Shown here piece after piece: positions 16,196 to 26,822 of a DNA stretch of 64,000 bases. The DNA comes from Citrifermentans bemidjiense Bem (lineage in GTDB: Bacteria; Desulfobacterota; Desulfuromonadia; Geobacterales; Geobacteraceae), in contig NC_011146.1 in NCBI RefSeq assembly GCF_000020725.1, positions 1,487,501-1,551,500 of the forward strand, read 5' to 3'. A program made the position numbers and the translations under genes. The notes beneath the pieces were generated by a model. The model ran no database searches. It was given only the letters and a program-made list of their open reading frames with translations, and had not been told where the DNA came from. How positions within the stretch are numbered: position 1 is the first letter of the stretch; every line of letters starts with the position of its first letter.

Positions 16196-19156
16196 ATGAG
16201 CAAAACCCGCGTATATGAGCTGGCGCAGCAGATGGGGATAGACAATAAAGAGCTTATGGCAAGGCTGGCCGACGCTGGTGTGTCGGTAAAGAACCATATG
16301 GCGGTCCTTGAGGATTCGGATATCAAGGCGCTGTCCGCCCCTGCGCAGACACCCCACAAAGAAGTCTCCCAGGAGGAAGTTCGGGTCAAGCCGACCCTGA
16401 TCCGCCGCCGGGCCAAGGCCGTCGAGCCTGAGGCCGCTTCCGCCGAAGCCGCATCCGCTCCCGCGGCTCAGGAAGAGGCCCCGCAAAAGGCCGAGCCCGA
16501 GAAGGTCGAGGCCGAGAAGGCTGAGGCCCCCAAGCCGCGCCAGGCAGCGGAACCGGTCCGCGCCCGCATCATAGAGGCTGCGCCCGTGCCTAAGCCCGCA
16601 GCGGCACCTGCCGAGGCAGCGAAGCCCGAGAAGGCAAAACCGGCCGAGCCGGCACCCGTTGCCGCCGCTCCCAAGGCTGCGGAAGCTCCGGCGGCACCCG
16701 CCGCGGAAGCCGCCCCCGCGGCCCCGGCACCGGCAGAAGCCCCGGTAGCGAAGCCGGCAGCGAAGCTGGAAGCGTCCGCCCCGGCAGCACCCGCGGCGCC
16801 GGCAGCGGCCGCCCCCGTCGAGGCCCAGGCCCCCGCCAAGGCCGAAGAGCAGGAGCCCGAAAAGGCGACCCCCACCAGGGCAAGGATCCTGGGCCGGGTC
16901 GAGATCCCGATTCCCGCGCAGCGCCCCGCCGAGCGCCGCGAATACCAGCGCACCGCCCCGGGCGAACGCCCCGCGCCGCGTCCCGGCATGCCGCGCGGCG
17001 TCGAGCGCCCCGGCACCGAGCGCCCCGCGCCCCGTCCGGGTGGGCCGCGTCCCGCAGGCGCCCCTGGCCGTCCCGGCGAACGTCCGACCACCGGCCGCCC
17101 CGGCGGACCCACCGGCGGGCGTCCTGATCGTCCCGCACCGCTTGCTCCGATAGATGCGCCGCCGCTTCTGGGCGACGACCGCCGCAAAGGGAGAAAGCCG
17201 GCCCCTGCCGGCGGCACCGACTACGCCAAAAACGGCAAGAAGGGCGCACCCGCCGCAGCAGGGAAGGGGAAGAAGGATAGCTTCAAGGACATCCTCGACA
17301 AGCGCGAGCGCGTCTTCGAGCCGGGTCCCCGTTCCAAGGGCAGAAAAGGTAAATACGAGAAGGTCCAGATCGGCAAGAAGACCGAGATCACGGTTCCGAA
17401 GGCTATCAAGAGGATCATCAAGATCTCCGAGTCCATCACCGTGGGCGAACTCGCCAAGAGGATGGGGATCAAGGCCACCGACCTGATCCGCGCGCTGATG
17501 AAGCTGGGGGTCATGGCCACCATCAACCACCCGCTCGACTTCGACACCGCTACTCTTCTCGCCACCGACTTCGGCTACGAGATCGAGAACGTGGCGCTCG
17601 ACGTGGACGAGATCCTGGAGGCGGAGCCGGATACGCCGGAGTCCCTGCTGAAGCGTCCGCCGGTCGTCACCATCATGGGTCACGTCGACCACGGCAAGAC
17701 CTCGCTTCTGGATGCCATCCGCGAAGCTAACGTCATAGCCGGCGAGGCCGGCGGCATCACCCAGCATATCGGCGCCTACGACGTGGAGCTGAACGGCAAG
17801 AAGATCACCTTCCTAGATACCCCGGGCCACGAGGCGTTCACCGCTATGCGCGCCAGGGGGGCCAAGGTCACCGACATCGTCATCCTGGTGGTGGCGGCGG
17901 ACGACGGCGTCATGCCGCAGACCCGCGAGGCGGTGAACCACTCTAAGGCTGCCGGCGTTCCCATCATCGTGGCGATCAACAAGATCGACAAGCCCGATGC
18001 GAGCCCCGGCAAGGTGAAGCAGGAACTGATGGAGTTCGGCCTGGTTTCCGAGGAGTGGGGTGGCGAGACCATCTTCGTCGAGGTCTCCGCCAAGAAGCGG
18101 ATCAACCTGGAGTCGCTTTTGGAGATGGTCCTTTTGCAGGCGGACGTACTCGAGCTCAGGGCCAACCCGGACAAGCCCGCCCGCGGCACCATCGTAGAGG
18201 CGAAGTTGGACAAGGGGCGCGGCCCGGTCGCGACCGTCCTGGTCCAGGAAGGAACACTCAAAAGCGGCGACTATTTCGTGGCGGGCGTCCACTACGGCCG
18301 CGTCCGCGCCATGCAGAACGACCGCGGGGAGAAGGTGCTTGCCGCAGGCCCGGCCATGCCGGTCGAGGTGATCGGCTTCAACGGGGTTCCCGACGCGGGC
18401 GACATCTTCGTGGCCATGGGCGACGAGAAGCAGGCCAAGGAGATCGCAAACCACCGCCAGATGAAGCTGCGCGAGTCGGAACTCGCCAAGCACAGCAAGC
18501 TCTCCCTGGAGCAACTCTACGAGAAGATCCAGAAGGGCGAGGTGAAGGACCTGAACGCGATCGTCAAGGGGGACGTGCAGGGTTCGGTCGAGGCAGTGGC
18601 CGAGTCGCTCAGAAAGCTCTCCACCGACGCCATCCGCCTCAACGTGCTGCACGCCTCGGTCGGCGCCATCACCGAGACCGATGTCAACCTGGCCAGCGCC
18701 TCCAACGCCATCATCCTCGGCTTCAACGTCCGTCCCGAGGTCAAGGCGGCGGCGCTCGCCGAGAAGGAAGGGGTCGACGTCAGGCTCTACAACATCATCT
18801 ACGACGCGGTGGACGACATCAAGAAGGCGATGGAAGGTCTCCTGGAGCCGACCTTCAAGGAGAAGTACCTGGGTCGCGCCGAGATCCGCGAGGTATTCTC
18901 GGTACCAAAGGCCGGCATGGTCGCAGGTTCCTACGTCACCGACGGCAAGATCGTCAGAAACGCCCAGGTCCGCCTTTTGCGCGACAACATGGTGGTCTAC
19001 GAAGGGAAGCTGGGAAGCCTGCGCCGCTTCAAGGACGACGTGAAGGAAGTGGCCACCGGCTACGAGTGCGGCATGTCGCTTGAGAACTACAACGACCTCA
19101 AAATCGGCGACATCTTCGAGTGCTTCGAGATGGAGAAGGTAGCCGGCAAACTGTAG
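16196..19156 (+). CDS. infB: Translation initiation factor IF-2
   Basis: 986 residues. The IF2_N helix (1-55, [21 protein letters not shown]) is followed by a very long alanine/proline/glutamate then arginine/proline/glycine-rich linker (about 80-370), a second IF2_N domain (about 405-455), and the GTPase domain with G1 [10 protein letters not shown]3 DTPGHEAF and G4 NKID. Domains II, III and IV follow to the end. IF-2 places initiator tRNA on the 30S subunit. The linker is of low complexity, which accounts for extended shadow reading frames on the other strand. Confidence 0.98.
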   Translation: MSKTRVYELAQQMGIDNKELMARLADAGVSVKNHMAVLEDSDIKALSAPAQTPHKEVSQEEVRVKPTLIRRRAKAVEPEAASAEAASAPAAQEEAPQKAEPEKVEAEKAEAPKPRQAAEPVRARIIEAAPVPKPAAAPAEAAKPEKAKPAEPAPVAAAPKAAEAPAAPAAEAAPAAPAPAEAPVAKPAAKLEASAPAAPAAPAAAAPVEAQAPAKAEEQEPEKATPTRARILGRVEIPIPAQRPAERREYQRTAPGERPAPRPGMPRGVERPGTERPAPRPGGPRPAGAPGRPGERPTTGRPGGPTGGRPDRPAPLAPIDAPPLLGDDRRKGRKPAPAGGTDYAKNGKKGAPAAAGKGKKDSFKDILDKRERVFEPGPRSKGRKGKYEKVQIGKKTEITVPKAIKRIIKISESITVGELAKRMGIKATDLIRALMKLGVMATINHPLDFDTATLLATDFGYEIENVALDVDEILEAEPDTPESLLKRPPVVTIMGHVDHGKTSLLDAIREANVIAGEAGGITQHIGAYDVELNGKKITFLDTPGHEAFTAMRARGAKVTDIVILVVAADDGVMPQTREAVNHSKAAGVPIIVAINKIDKPDASPGKVKQELMEFGLVSEEWGGETIFVEVSAKKRINLESLLEMVLLQADVLELRANPDKPARGTIVEAKLDKGRGPVATVLVQEGTLKSGDYFVAGVHYGRVRAMQNDRGEKVLAAGPAMPVEVIGFNGVPDAGDIFVAMGDEKQAKEIANHRQMKLRESELAKHSKLSLEQLYEKIQKGEVKDLNAIVKGDVQGSVEAVAESLRKLSTDAIRLNVLHASVGAITETDVNLASASNAIILGFNVRPEVKAAALAEKEGVDVRLYNIIYDAVDDIKKAMEGLLEPTFKEKYLGRAEIREVFSVPKAGMVAGSYVTDGKIVRNAQVRLLRDNMVVYEGKLGSLRRFKDDVKEVATGYECGMSLENYNDLKIGDIFECFEMEKVAGKL

Positions 19157-19170
19157 CACCACGACAAAAC

Positions 19171-19224
19171 GGGGAGAGCGGCGTCCCGCGTCCGGCATCC
19201 CGGCCGCGGAAGGCCCTCTCCCCT
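19171..19224 (+). other. Hairpin after infB
   Basis: GGGGAGAG (19171-19178) can pair with CTCTCCCC (19216-19223) around a GC-rich interior, followed by a short TTA-rich stretch. It may be a partial terminator or an RNA processing site in the intercistronic gap. Confidence 0.45.
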
Positions 19225-19312
19225 TATCGTTTACTGCTCCTCCCCCTGGAGGGGGGAGGCCGGGGGGGGCTGCGGAAACGAGAGAAATGCCCCCTCCCTG
19301 ACCCTCCCCCTC

Positions 19313-19366
19313 TGTATAGACTGGGGACATGGTTTACAAATGTTCGGGGACATAGTTAACACTTTT
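19313..19366 (+). repeat. Left inverted repeat of the IS481-family element
   Basis: Begins TGTATAGACTGGGGACATGG and contains a second GGGGACAT copy 23 bases later. It matches the reverse complement of 20528-20581 at most positions. Confidence 0.93.
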
Positions 19367-19400
19367 GCCAAGAATGACCTTTCCTCGGAGGAGGGAGACC

Positions 19401-20537
19401 ATGCCTTGGCGACCGGTGGATACTATGACCCTGAGATTCGAGTTCGTTCATTTGGCGTTGCAGGAAGGCAGCAACATAGCCTTCCTTTGCAAACGCTTTA
19501 ACATCAGCCGTCCGACCGGCTACAAATGGATTAGCAGGTTCCTTGAAACCGGCGTCGAAGGCCTAATTGACTTATCTCGCAAGCCACTGACCTGTCCACA
19601 TAAGACGGTCACTGCGACCGAAGATGCTATTCTCAAGCTTCGCGAAGAACATCAGGCTTGGGGAGCACGTAAGCTACGTAAGCGTCTTGAAAAACTTGGG
19701 CATCAGGGGGTGCCTGTACCTTCGACCATAACAGCAATCTTGCGCCGCAACGGCTGCATTGATCCAGCTGAGTCAGATAAACATACTGCTTTCCAACGGT
19801 TCGAGCACCCATACCCAAACGACCTATGGCAGATGGATTTCAAGGGCAGTATTCCGATGAAGCATCATGGTCGCTGTCATCCGTTGACTGTTCTGGATGA
19901 CCATTCCCGGTTTAGTGTGGTGCTTGTAGCCTGTGCCAATGAGCGAACAGAAACGGTTAAAGCTGCTTTGATTGAGGCATTCAGGCAATATGGATTGCCA
20001 TATCGAATGACCATGGACAATGGCAGCCCATGGGGTAACGATCAATACAACGACCTTACGCCATTAACGGTCTGGCTTATCAGAAACGAGATACGGGTCA
20101 GCCACTCTCGCCCCTATCATCCTCAAACACAGGGTAAGGACGAGCGGTTTCACAGAACTCTGGTTGCAGAAGCAATCGCTGGAAGAGTCTTCGAAGACCT
20201 AGCTGACTGCCAGCTTAGATTCGACACCTTCAGGCATTGCTACAACTTGGAGCGCCCACACGAATCACTAGGTATGGAAACTCCGATGACGCGTTATAAG
20301 CCTAGCCGGCGGACTTACTCAGAAATACTGCCCGAGATTCAGTACGCCCCAGACGACGAGATCCGAAAGGTCCAGGCCGAGGGTAAGGTGTCATTCAAAG
20401 GCCGATGTGTGCGCCTCGCGAAGGCGCTCAGGGGGCAGCCGGTGGCATTTCGGCCAACCATACGCGATGGCGAATATGGCGTTTATTTCTGCAGCCAGAA
20501 AATCGCAGAAGTCGATCTCAAAGAACAAAAAGTGTAA
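19401..20537 (+). CDS. IS481-family transposase
   Basis: 378 residues. An N-terminal helix-turn-helix (about 20-60, NIAFLCKRFNISRPTGYKWI) precedes an rve-type integrase core with the acidic triad visible in LWQMDFKG, TMDNGSPW and GKDERFHRTL. I choose the ATG at 19401 because GGAGGAGGGAG precedes it and the MPW start is usual in this family; upstream TTG and ATG codons extend into the inverted repeat. GC content and codon use are lower than in the neighbours, consistent with recent arrival. The frame is intact, so the element may be active. Confidence 0.95.
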   Translation: MPWRPVDTMTLRFEFVHLALQEGSNIAFLCKRFNISRPTGYKWISRFLETGVEGLIDLSRKPLTCPHKTVTATEDAILKLREEHQAWGARKLRKRLEKLGHQGVPVPSTITAILRRNGCIDPAESDKHTAFQRFEHPYPNDLWQMDFKGSIPMKHHGRCHPLTVLDDHSRFSVVLVACANERTETVKAALIEAFRQYGLPYRMTMDNGSPWGNDQYNDLTPLTVWLIRNEIRVSHSRPYHPQTQGKDERFHRTLVAEAIAGRVFEDLADCQLRFDTFRHCYNLERPHESLGMETPMTRYKPSRRTYSEILPEIQYAPDDEIRKVQAEGKVSFKGRCVRLAKALRGQPVAFRPTIRDGEYGVYFCSQKIAEVDLKEQKV

Positions 20538-20581
20538 ACCATGTCCCCGAACAACTGTAAACCTTGACCCCGGTCCATACA
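20528..20581 (-). repeat. Right inverted repeat of the IS481-family element
   Basis: Overlaps the last codons of the transposase and ends in CCATACA. Read on the minus strand it begins TGTATGGACCGGGGTCAAGG and shares GTTCGGGGACATGGTTTACA with the left end apart from two changes. Confidence 0.93.
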
Positions 20582-20658
20582 CCCTCTGGGGGCGGGGATG
20601 TGACTGCTTAACCCTGCGGCTCGTCTGAGCCACGGGAAACCTACAAGAGAGAAAGAAA

Positions 20659-21018
20659 ATGGTAAAGCGTTCAGACAAGGTCGGAGAGCAGATCCACAAG
20701 ATTATCTCCGAACTCCTCATCAAGGGGCTCAAGGACCCGCGCATCGGGTTTCTCACCATCACCGGCGTCAAGATGACCCCGGACCTCAGGCAGGCGACGG
20801 TGTACTTCACCGTGCATGGCAGCGACGAGGACAAAAAGAACAGCGAGGCAGGGCTCAACTCCGCCAAGGGTTACATCCGCAAGGAGATCGGGCAGGCGCT
20901 CAAGATGCGCTTTGTCCCCGAGGTCCTGTTCAAGTACGACACATCCCTGGATTACGGCCAGCATATCGAATCGATTCTGAAGGAGATAGGGGCAACGGAT
21001 GACGGCGAGCAAAGCTGA
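20659..21018 (+). CDS. rbfA: 30S ribosome-binding factor RbfA
   Basis: 119 residues with the KH-like RbfA fold: SDKVGEQIHKIISELLIKGLKDPRIG, then LTITGVKMTPDLRQATVYFTV and the C-terminal RFVPEVLFKYDTSLDYGQHIE. It assists late 30S maturation, particularly of 16S rRNA helix 1. A purine-rich AGAGAGAAAGAAA serves as ribosome site. It was ancestrally next to infB; the IS element now lies 77 bases upstream. The 3' end overlaps the next gene by 20 bases. Confidence 0.96.
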   Translation: MVKRSDKVGEQIHKIISELLIKGLKDPRIGFLTITGVKMTPDLRQATVYFTVHGSDEDKKNSEAGLNSAKGYIRKEIGQALKMRFVPEVLFKYDTSLDYGQHIESILKEIGATDDGEQS

Positions 21019-21967
21019 GATAACCCGGATACTGGCGGAGATCGACAACGGCTCCAGCTTCCTGATCACCAGCCACGAGAGCCCCGACCCGGACGCGGTC
21101 GGCTCGTCGCTTGCCCTTGCCAACTACCTCTCCGGGCGCGGCAAGGACGTCACCGTGTACCTGAGCGATCCGGTCCCGGACAACTGCTCCTTCCTCCCCA
21201 TGGCGGATCAGGTCTATGCGGAAATGCCGGAGCGCGACTTCGACGTCTGCTTCGTCCTCGACGTGGGGGAGTTCCGCAGGGCCGGTAAGGCGGTCACCGG
21301 CAACAAGAGGATCGGCCGCCTCATCAACATCGACCACCACTTGGGGTGCGAGAACTTCGGCGTCTGCAACCTGATCGATCCCAAGGCGAGCGCCACCGCG
21401 GCGCTCATCCACCGGATCATCAAGGCGGCCGGCGACGAGGTCGATTATCCCGCCGCCCTTTGCATCTACACCGCCATCCTTTCCGACACCGGGAGCTTCC
21501 ACTACTCGAACTCCGACCCCGAGGCGTTCGCCATCGCCGGCGAGATGATCGACAAGGGGGTCAACGCTTGGGATGTGAACGAGAACCTCTACGAGAGCGA
21601 GCCGCTGCAGCGTATCGCGCTCCTCGCTCTGGCGCTTTCCGATCTCACCGTCTCCCCTTCCGGGGAATACGCCTCGGTCACCGTCACTCTCGACATGTAC
21701 GAGAAGACCGGCGCCAACGCCCAGGACACCGACCGTTTCATCAACTACCCCCGCTCCATCAGGGGAGTGCAGGTGGCGCTCTTCTTCCGCCAGATCGAGG
21801 AAGGCCTATTCAAGGTCGGCTTCAGGTCCAAGGGGAAGATGGACGTCTCCGCCGTGTCCGCCTCTTTTGGCGGGGGCGGGCATCATAACGCCGCCGGCTG
21901 CACGGTCAAGGGGACTTTGGCCGAGGTGAAGGCCCTGGTCTTCGACCGACTGGAGCAGATGCGCTGA
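20999..21967 (+). CDS. nrnA: DHH/DHHA1 phosphoesterase, NrnA-like oligoribonuclease / pAp phosphatase
   Basis: 322 residues. DHH domain motifs are SHESPDPDAVGSS (metal aspartates), FVLDVG and NIDHHLGCENFG (the DHH signature); the C-terminal DHHA1 domain has SFGGGGHHNAAGC. NrnA degrades nanoRNAs from their ends and removes 3'-phosphate from pAp. It sits between rbfA and truB, the usual place in many bacteria, overlapping rbfA by 20 bases and sharing TGATG with truB, so the three are translationally coupled. Confidence 0.93.
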   Translation: MTASKAEITRILAEIDNGSSFLITSHESPDPDAVGSSLALANYLSGRGKDVTVYLSDPVPDNCSFLPMADQVYAEMPERDFDVCFVLDVGEFRRAGKAVTGNKRIGRLINIDHHLGCENFGVCNLIDPKASATAALIHRIIKAAGDEVDYPAALCIYTAILSDTGSFHYSNSDPEAFAIAGEMIDKGVNAWDVNENLYESEPLQRIALLALALSDLTVSPSGEYASVTVTLDMYEKTGANAQDTDRFINYPRSIRGVQVALFFRQIEEGLFKVGFRSKGKMDVSAVSASFGGGGHHNAAGCTVKGTLAEVKALVFDRLEQMR

Positions 21968-22854
21968 TGCTGAACGGCTTTTTTGTGATCGACAAGCCGG
22001 CCGGTGTCACCTCGCATGACATCGTGTCCAAGGTGCGTCGCGCCATCAACCAGAAAAAAGTGGGGCATACGGGAACGCTCGACCCCTTCGCCACAGGCGT
22101 GCTGCCCGTTGCCGTGGGCGAAGGGACCAAGGCGATCCAGTTCCTGGACGAGTCGGAGAAGGAGTACCGCGCCGTAATGAGGCTCGGTATCGCCACCGAC
22201 ACCCAGGATCTCACCGGCCAGGTGCTGGCGGAGCGCGACTGGTCGCAGTTGGAAGCAGCCGACCTGGAGCGGCTGGTGCCGCAGTTTCTGGGTCTCCAAA
22301 AGCAGATGCCTCCCATGTTTTCGGCCATCAAGCAGGGGGGCGTTCCGCTCTACAAGCTGGCCAGAAAGGGGATCGAGGTGGAGCGCGAGGCGCGCGAGGT
22401 GGAAATCCACTCGCTTAGCTTTGACTGGATCCGCCTACCCGAGGCGTGCTTCACCGTTACCTGCTCGCGCGGCACCTACGTGAGGACCCTTGCCTGCGAC
22501 ATCGGCGAGGCTCTTGGGTGCGGGGCGCACCTGTTGGAGCTGCGGCGCACAAGGAGCGGGCTTTTCCGCGAAAAAGACGCCATCAGCATAGAGGCGCTGG
22601 CTGCGGCCGCGAACCAGCAGGACCTGATCCTCCCGCTGGACCGGGCGCTCGACCACCTGCGCAGGCTGGAGCTGTCCGAGGCGGGGGGGAGGAAGGTGCA
22701 AAACGGCGTGGTGCCGCTAGCTGCCGATTTCACCGAGGCGACTGGAGAGTTTCAGCAGGGCGAACAGGTGCGACTCTATCAGGGGGAGCGCTTCGCTGCA
22801 GTAGCCGAGTACGACATGCTCAAAGGGCTGCGATTGGCGCGTGTATTCAACTAG
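21967..22854 (+). CDS. truB: tRNA pseudouridine(55) synthase TruB
   Basis: 295 residues. TruB makes pseudouridine 55 in the T-loop of tRNAs. The start is MLNGFFVIDKPAGVTSHD; the catalytic aspartate is in HTGTLDPFATGVLPVAVG; further TruB marks are YRAVMRLGIATDTQD, FSAIKQGGVPLYKLAR and CSRGTYVRTLACDIGEALG. A PUA-like C-terminal region completes it. Its ATG overlaps the nrnA stop. Confidence 0.97.
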   Translation: MLNGFFVIDKPAGVTSHDIVSKVRRAINQKKVGHTGTLDPFATGVLPVAVGEGTKAIQFLDESEKEYRAVMRLGIATDTQDLTGQVLAERDWSQLEAADLERLVPQFLGLQKQMPPMFSAIKQGGVPLYKLARKGIEVEREAREVEIHSLSFDWIRLPEACFTVTCSRGTYVRTLACDIGEALGCGAHLLELRRTRSGLFREKDAISIEALAAAANQQDLILPLDRALDHLRRLELSEAGGRKVQNGVVPLAADFTEATGEFQQGEQVRLYQGERFAAVAEYDMLKGLRLARVFN

Positions 22855-22916
22855 TATTGTGCTTTACAGACAGTAGTTTCTATGGTACAAAGTTCGGATG
22901 TTTCACCTGCAGCGGC

Positions 22917-22945
22917 TTGACCTCGGCGCTGGCAGGAATTATAAA
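22917..22945 (+). promoter_or_regulatory. Promoter for rpsO
   Basis: TTGACC (22917-22922) and TATAAA (22940-22945) with a 17-base spacer, 28 bases before the rpsO ATG. It makes rpsO-pnp independent of the IS-interrupted upstream operon. Confidence 0.75.
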
Positions 22946-22972
22946 CTAGAAGGACGAAGGGGGATAAATTAA

Positions 22973-23239
22973 ATGCTGGTAACTGAAAAGAAACAGGAAA
23001 TCGTCAATGCTCACAAGTTGCATGACTCTGATACAGGCTCTCCCGAAGTGCAGATCGCGCTTCTCTCTGAGCGTATCACCTATCTGACTGAGCACTTCAA
23101 GACCCACAAAAAAGACCATCACAGCCGTCGCGGTCTGCTGAAGATAGTCGGTCAGCGTAGGGGTCTTCTCGACTACCTGAAAAAGAAAGATGTGGAGAGA
23201 TACAAGTCCATCATCGCGAAACTCGGTATCAGAAGGTAA
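22973..23239 (+). CDS. rpsO: 30S ribosomal protein S15
   Basis: 88 residues, the normal length. Motifs include [25 protein letters not shown] across helices 1-2 (shown partly) and [19 protein letters not shown], which contacts the 16S three-way junction. A GAAGGGGG ribosome site precedes the ATG. It lies directly before pnp, as in most bacteria, separated by two hairpins. Confidence 0.98.
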   Translation: MLVTEKKQEIVNAHKLHDSDTGSPEVQIALLSERITYLTEHFKTHKKDHHSRRGLLKIVGQRRGLLDYLKKKDVERYKSIIAKLGIRR

Positions 23240-23242
23240 GGA

Positions 23243-23309
23243 AAAGGCAACATACCTTTACGGGTATGTTGCCTTTCACATTAGTCACTTAAGGGCCTCG
23301 TGCCCTTTT
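23243..23309 (+). terminator. Two hairpins between rpsO and pnp
   Basis: The first (23243-23276) has a 14-pair stem, AAAGGCAACATACC with GGTATGTTGCCTTT, but no long T run. The second (23291-23309) has AAGGGC and GCCCTT around CTCGT followed by TTTCTT. Together they probably terminate most rpsO transcripts and may be the place where pnp mRNA is processed and autoregulated, as described for E. coli rpsO-pnp. Confidence 0.75.
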
Positions 23310-23420
23310 TCTTGTTGGGGGCGTGGATAAAACCGCCTTGGGAGCTTGTCCGGCTCGCAGGGCGCTTTTATCGGCGGCCCCAACACCAACCGTAAAAAAG
23401 TTTAAATCGGAGGCCGAAGA

Positions 23421-25511
23421 ATGGTACACACCGTACAGGCAGAATGCTGTGGCAAGACAATCACCATCGAAACGGGAAAGATCGCGAAGCAGGCCAGCGG
23501 CGCAGTCATGATCAAAAGCGGCGACACCATGGTGCTCGTCACCGCCGTCGCCATGAAGAGCGCCAAGGAAGGGCAGGGGTTCTTCCCGCTCACCGTCAAC
23601 TACCAGGAGAAGGCGTACGCGGGCGGCCGCATCCCCGGGTCCTTCTTCAAGCGCGAGGGGCGTCCCTCCGACAACGAGACCCTGACCTGCCGTCTCATCG
23701 ACCGCCCGATCCGTCCGCTGTTCCCGGAGAACTTCCTTAACGACACCCAGATCATGGCGACCGTGGTTTCGGCCGACAAGGACAACGACCCCGGCATCCT
23801 CTCCATGATCGGCGCCTCCGCGGCCCTGATGGTTTCCGACGTCCCCTTCGCAGGCCCCATCGCCGGCGTCAAGGTCGGCCGCGTCGACGGCCAGTTCATC
23901 GCCAACCCGACTGCGGAGCAGGAAGAAAAGAGCGACCTCGAGATCGTGATCGCCGCCAGCCAGGACGCAATCCTGATGGTGGAAGGTTCCGCCTGCGAGG
24001 TTTCCGAGGACGACCTGCTGGAAGCCATTTTCTTCGGCCACAAAGCGGTGCAGCCGGTCCTCGCCGCCCAGCTCGAGCTCGCCAAGAAAGTCGGCACCTC
24101 GAAGCGCGAAATCCCGGCGCCGGTGGTGAACGAGGCGCTGAAGGCGCGCGTATCCGCTCTCGCCAAAGAGGGGATGAAGCAGGCGGTCCGCATCAAGACC
24201 AAGGTGGAGCGCCACCTGGCCATCGACGCCATCGCGGACGAGACCGTCGCGGCACTTTCGGCCGAGTTCGAAGGCTCCGAGAAAGAAATCAAAGGTTTCA
24301 TCGAAGACCTCGAGTACGACCTCGTGCGTGAGCACATCATCAAGGACGGCCAGAGGATCGACGGGCGCGATACCAAGACCATCCGCGCCATCTCCACCGA
24401 AGTAAGCCTGCTCCCCCGCGCCCACGGCTCCGCCCTGTTCACCCGCGGCGAGACCCAGTCCATCGTGGCGGCGACGCTCGGCACCTCGGTCGACGAGCAG
24501 CGCATCGACTCGCTCTACGGCGACTCCAGGAAGAAGTTCATGCTGCACTACAACTTCCCTCCGTACTCCGTCGGCGAGACCAGCTTCCGCCTTGCCCCGG
24601 GGCGCCGCGAGATCGGCCACGGCATGCTCGCCGAGCGCGCCCTGCAGCAGGTGCTCCCGAAGCATGACGACTTCCCCTACACCATCAGGATCGTTTCCGA
24701 CATCACCGAGAGCAACGGCTCCTCTTCGATGGCGACCGTCTGCGGCGGCTCGCTGTCCATGATGGACGCAGGCATCCCGATCAAGGCGCCGGTTGCCGGC
24801 ATCGCCATGGGCCTCATCAAGGAAGGCGACGATTTCGCCATCCTCTCCGACATCCTCGGCGACGAAGACCACCTGGGCGACATGGACTTCAAAGTGGCCG
24901 GTACCGCCGAAGGCGTCACCGCGCTGCAGATGGACATCAAGATCGGCGGCGTCACCCGCGAGATCATGAGCGCGGCGCTGGCTCAGGCCAAGGCAGGCAG
25001 GATCCACATCCTGGGCGAGATGGCCAAGACCATCGGGGCATCGCGCGGCGACCTCTCCGCCTTCGCGCCTCGCATCACCACCATCTGGGTCAAAGTCGAC
25101 AAGATCCGCGACGTCATCGGGAGCGGCGGCAAGAACATCAGGAGCGTCACCGAGGCGACCGGCGTCTCCATCGACATCGACGACACCGGCAAGATCAACA
25201 TCGCTTCCACCAACAAGGAAGCCTGCGACCTCGCCATCAAGATGATCAGGAACCTCACCGCCGAGGCCGAGGAAGGGAAGCTCTACATGGGCACCGTCAA
25301 AAAGATCATGGAGTTCGGCGCCTTCGTGGAGATCTTCCCGGGAACCGACGGCCTGGTCCACGTCTCCGAGCTCGACACCGAGCGCGTCAAGAACGTGAGC
25401 GACATCCTCAAAGAGGGCGACAAGGTCCTGGTCAAGTGCATCGGCATCGACAAGCAGGGCAAGATCAAGCTGTCCCGTAAAGAGGCTCTGGGACTGACTT
25501 TCACCGAATAA
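23421..25511 (+). CDS. pnp: Polyribonucleotide nucleotidyltransferase (PNPase)
   Basis: 696 residues. PNPase degrades RNA 3' to 5' by phosphorolysis and is part of the degradosome. The first RNase PH domain (1-145), helical region (146-240), second RNase PH domain (about 300-530, with [18 protein letters not shown]), KH domain (about 550-610, [17 protein letters not shown]) and S1 domain (about 615-690, [21 protein letters not shown]) are all in place. The ATG at 23421 follows TCGGAGGC. Confidence 0.98.
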   Translation: MVHTVQAECCGKTITIETGKIAKQASGAVMIKSGDTMVLVTAVAMKSAKEGQGFFPLTVNYQEKAYAGGRIPGSFFKREGRPSDNETLTCRLIDRPIRPLFPENFLNDTQIMATVVSADKDNDPGILSMIGASAALMVSDVPFAGPIAGVKVGRVDGQFIANPTAEQEEKSDLEIVIAASQDAILMVEGSACEVSEDDLLEAIFFGHKAVQPVLAAQLELAKKVGTSKREIPAPVVNEALKARVSALAKEGMKQAVRIKTKVERHLAIDAIADETVAALSAEFEGSEKEIKGFIEDLEYDLVREHIIKDGQRIDGRDTKTIRAISTEVSLLPRAHGSALFTRGETQSIVAATLGTSVDEQRIDSLYGDSRKKFMLHYNFPPYSVGETSFRLAPGRREIGHGMLAERALQQVLPKHDDFPYTIRIVSDITESNGSSSMATVCGGSLSMMDAGIPIKAPVAGIAMGLIKEGDDFAILSDILGDEDHLGDMDFKVAGTAEGVTALQMDIKIGGVTREIMSAALAQAKAGRIHILGEMAKTIGASRGDLSAFAPRITTIWVKVDKIRDVIGSGGKNIRSVTEATGVSIDIDDTGKINIASTNKEACDLAIKMIRNLTAEAEEGKLYMGTVKKIMEFGAFVEIFPGTDGLVHVSELDTERVKNVSDILKEGDKVLVKCIGIDKQGKIKLSRKEALGLTFTE

Positions 25512-25564
25512 TCCTTCTCATTTGAAAGCTGGCAATTTATGGCAATCCAGGTATAGTTCTAGCC

Positions 25565-26821
25565 ATGATTAAAAAGACCATTCTAAATAACGGGATACGT
25601 GTCATCACCGAGCGTATCCCGTATGCCAGCTCGGTATCGATCGGTATCTGGGTTGCCAACGGCTCCCGCCATGAACGGCGGGAGTCCAACGGCGTCGCCC
25701 ATTTCATCGAGCACCTTCTCTTTAAGGGGACCGAACGGCGCTCCTCCCTCGACATCGCCCGCGAAATCGATTCGGTGGGGGGCGTACTGAACGCCTTCAC
25801 CAGCCGCGAGTACGTCTGCTACTACGCCAAAGTCCTGGACAAGTTCCTCCCCAAGGCCGTCGACCTTCTCACCGACATCTTCCTCCATTCAACCTTCGAC
25901 CCCGAAGAGATCGAAAAGGAGCGCCGCGTGGTGCTCCAAGAGATCAACATGATGGAAGACACCCCCGACGACCTGATCCACGACCTGTTTCACCAGCATT
26001 TCTGGAAGGGGCACCCCTTGGGGATGTCCATCCTGGGCGACGCCGAAAGCGTCACCGGCCTCACCCGAGACGCTATCATCGCCTACAAAGAGCAGATGTA
26101 CCGCTCCGACGACGTCATCGTGACCGCCGCCGGCAACCTTACCCACGATAAGCTGACCGCTCTCCTGGAGGAGTACCTCCACTGTGTCCCCTCCGGCAAC
26201 GGCAGGACTGAATCGGCGCCTCCGGTATACGAGCGGAGGATCGAGCTGGTCGAGAAGGACCTGGAGCAGATCCACGTCTGCCTCGGCCTCAAAGGGGTTC
26301 AGCAAAGCCACCCTCAGCGCTACGACGCTTTCATAATGAACGCCATCCTGGGCGGGTCGATGAGTTCCCGGCTTTTCCAGGAAGTGCGCGAGAAAAGCGG
26401 TCTTGCCTACTCCGTCTATTCCTACATCGCCTCCCACGCCGACGCCGGTTCGCTGGTGGTCTACGCCGGCGCGAGCCCCGAAAACCAGGCTGAACTCCTC
26501 GAGATCATGCTGCGCGAGATCGGGCGCTTTAAAAGAGAACCGGTCCCGGCCGAGCAGCTGGACGGTGCCCGCGAGCAGCTCAAGGGAAACCTTCTTCTCT
26601 CCCTGGAATCCAGCGACAACCGCATGTCGCGTCTTGCCAAGAACGAGATCTATTTCGGCACACCCCTGCCGCTCTCCGAGATCATGGAGGGGTTCGACCG
26701 GGTCACCGCCGAGAGCATCCAGACCCTCGCCGTAGATATCCTCGACAATTCCGCGCTGACCCTGGTCATGCTGGGGCGGATCGGTACGCCTTCTTTCAAA
26801 GCTTCGGACATAAACGTCTGA
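25565..26821 (+). CDS. M16-family zinc peptidase (processing-peptidase/YmxG type)
   Basis: 418 residues. The inverted zinc motif HFIEH (HxxEH) is in [17 protein letters not shown] near residue 45, with the third ligand glutamate about 75 residues on ([19 protein letters not shown]). The second half contains the glycine-rich loop and the R/Y pair in [20 protein letters not shown], so a full active-plus-regulatory fold is present. Substrates are unknown. The order pnp-M16 peptidase-dut is widespread in bacteria. The stop is one base before the dut ATG. Confidence 0.93.
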   Translation: MIKKTILNNGIRVITERIPYASSVSIGIWVANGSRHERRESNGVAHFIEHLLFKGTERRSSLDIAREIDSVGGVLNAFTSREYVCYYAKVLDKFLPKAVDLLTDIFLHSTFDPEEIEKERRVVLQEINMMEDTPDDLIHDLFHQHFWKGHPLGMSILGDAESVTGLTRDAIIAYKEQMYRSDDVIVTAAGNLTHDKLTALLEEYLHCVPSGNGRTESAPPVYERRIELVEKDLEQIHVCLGLKGVQQSHPQRYDAFIMNAILGGSMSSRLFQEVREKSGLAYSVYSYIASHADAGSLVVYAGASPENQAELLEIMLREIGRFKREPVPAEQLDGAREQLKGNLLLSLESSDNRMSRLAKNEIYFGTPLPLSEIMEGFDRVTAESIQTLAVDILDNSALTLVMLGRIGTPSFKASDINV

Positions 26822-26822
26822 G

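Larger units (their letters stand above)
19313..20581 (+). mobile_element. Complete IS481-family insertion sequence with 5-bp target duplication
   Basis: A 1269-bp element bounded by TGTATAGAC...GTCCATACA ends. The terminal inverted repeats of about 54 bp match at most positions and each contains two copies of GGGGACATnGTTnACA. The direct repeat CCCTC flanks both sides (19308-19312 and 20582-20586). Removing the element and one CCCTC restores a GC-rich palindrome (CCCTCCCCCTCTGGGGGCGG) like the one at 4675. The single transposase gene has an intact DDE set. It lies between infB and rbfA, in the operon's sense direction. Confidence 0.95.

Noticed and set aside
14420-17767. Minus-strand open frame of 1115 codons across nusA, ylxRQ and infB
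   Set aside because: It is the antisense of three recognised genes in a GC-rich sequence with few stop codons, has leucine/glycine/arginine-rich low-complexity text and no family motifs.
23289-25361. Minus-strand open frame of 690 codons opposite pnp
   Set aside because: Shadow of PNPase; no motif and composition skewed to Asp, Gly, Val and Leu as expected for antisense.
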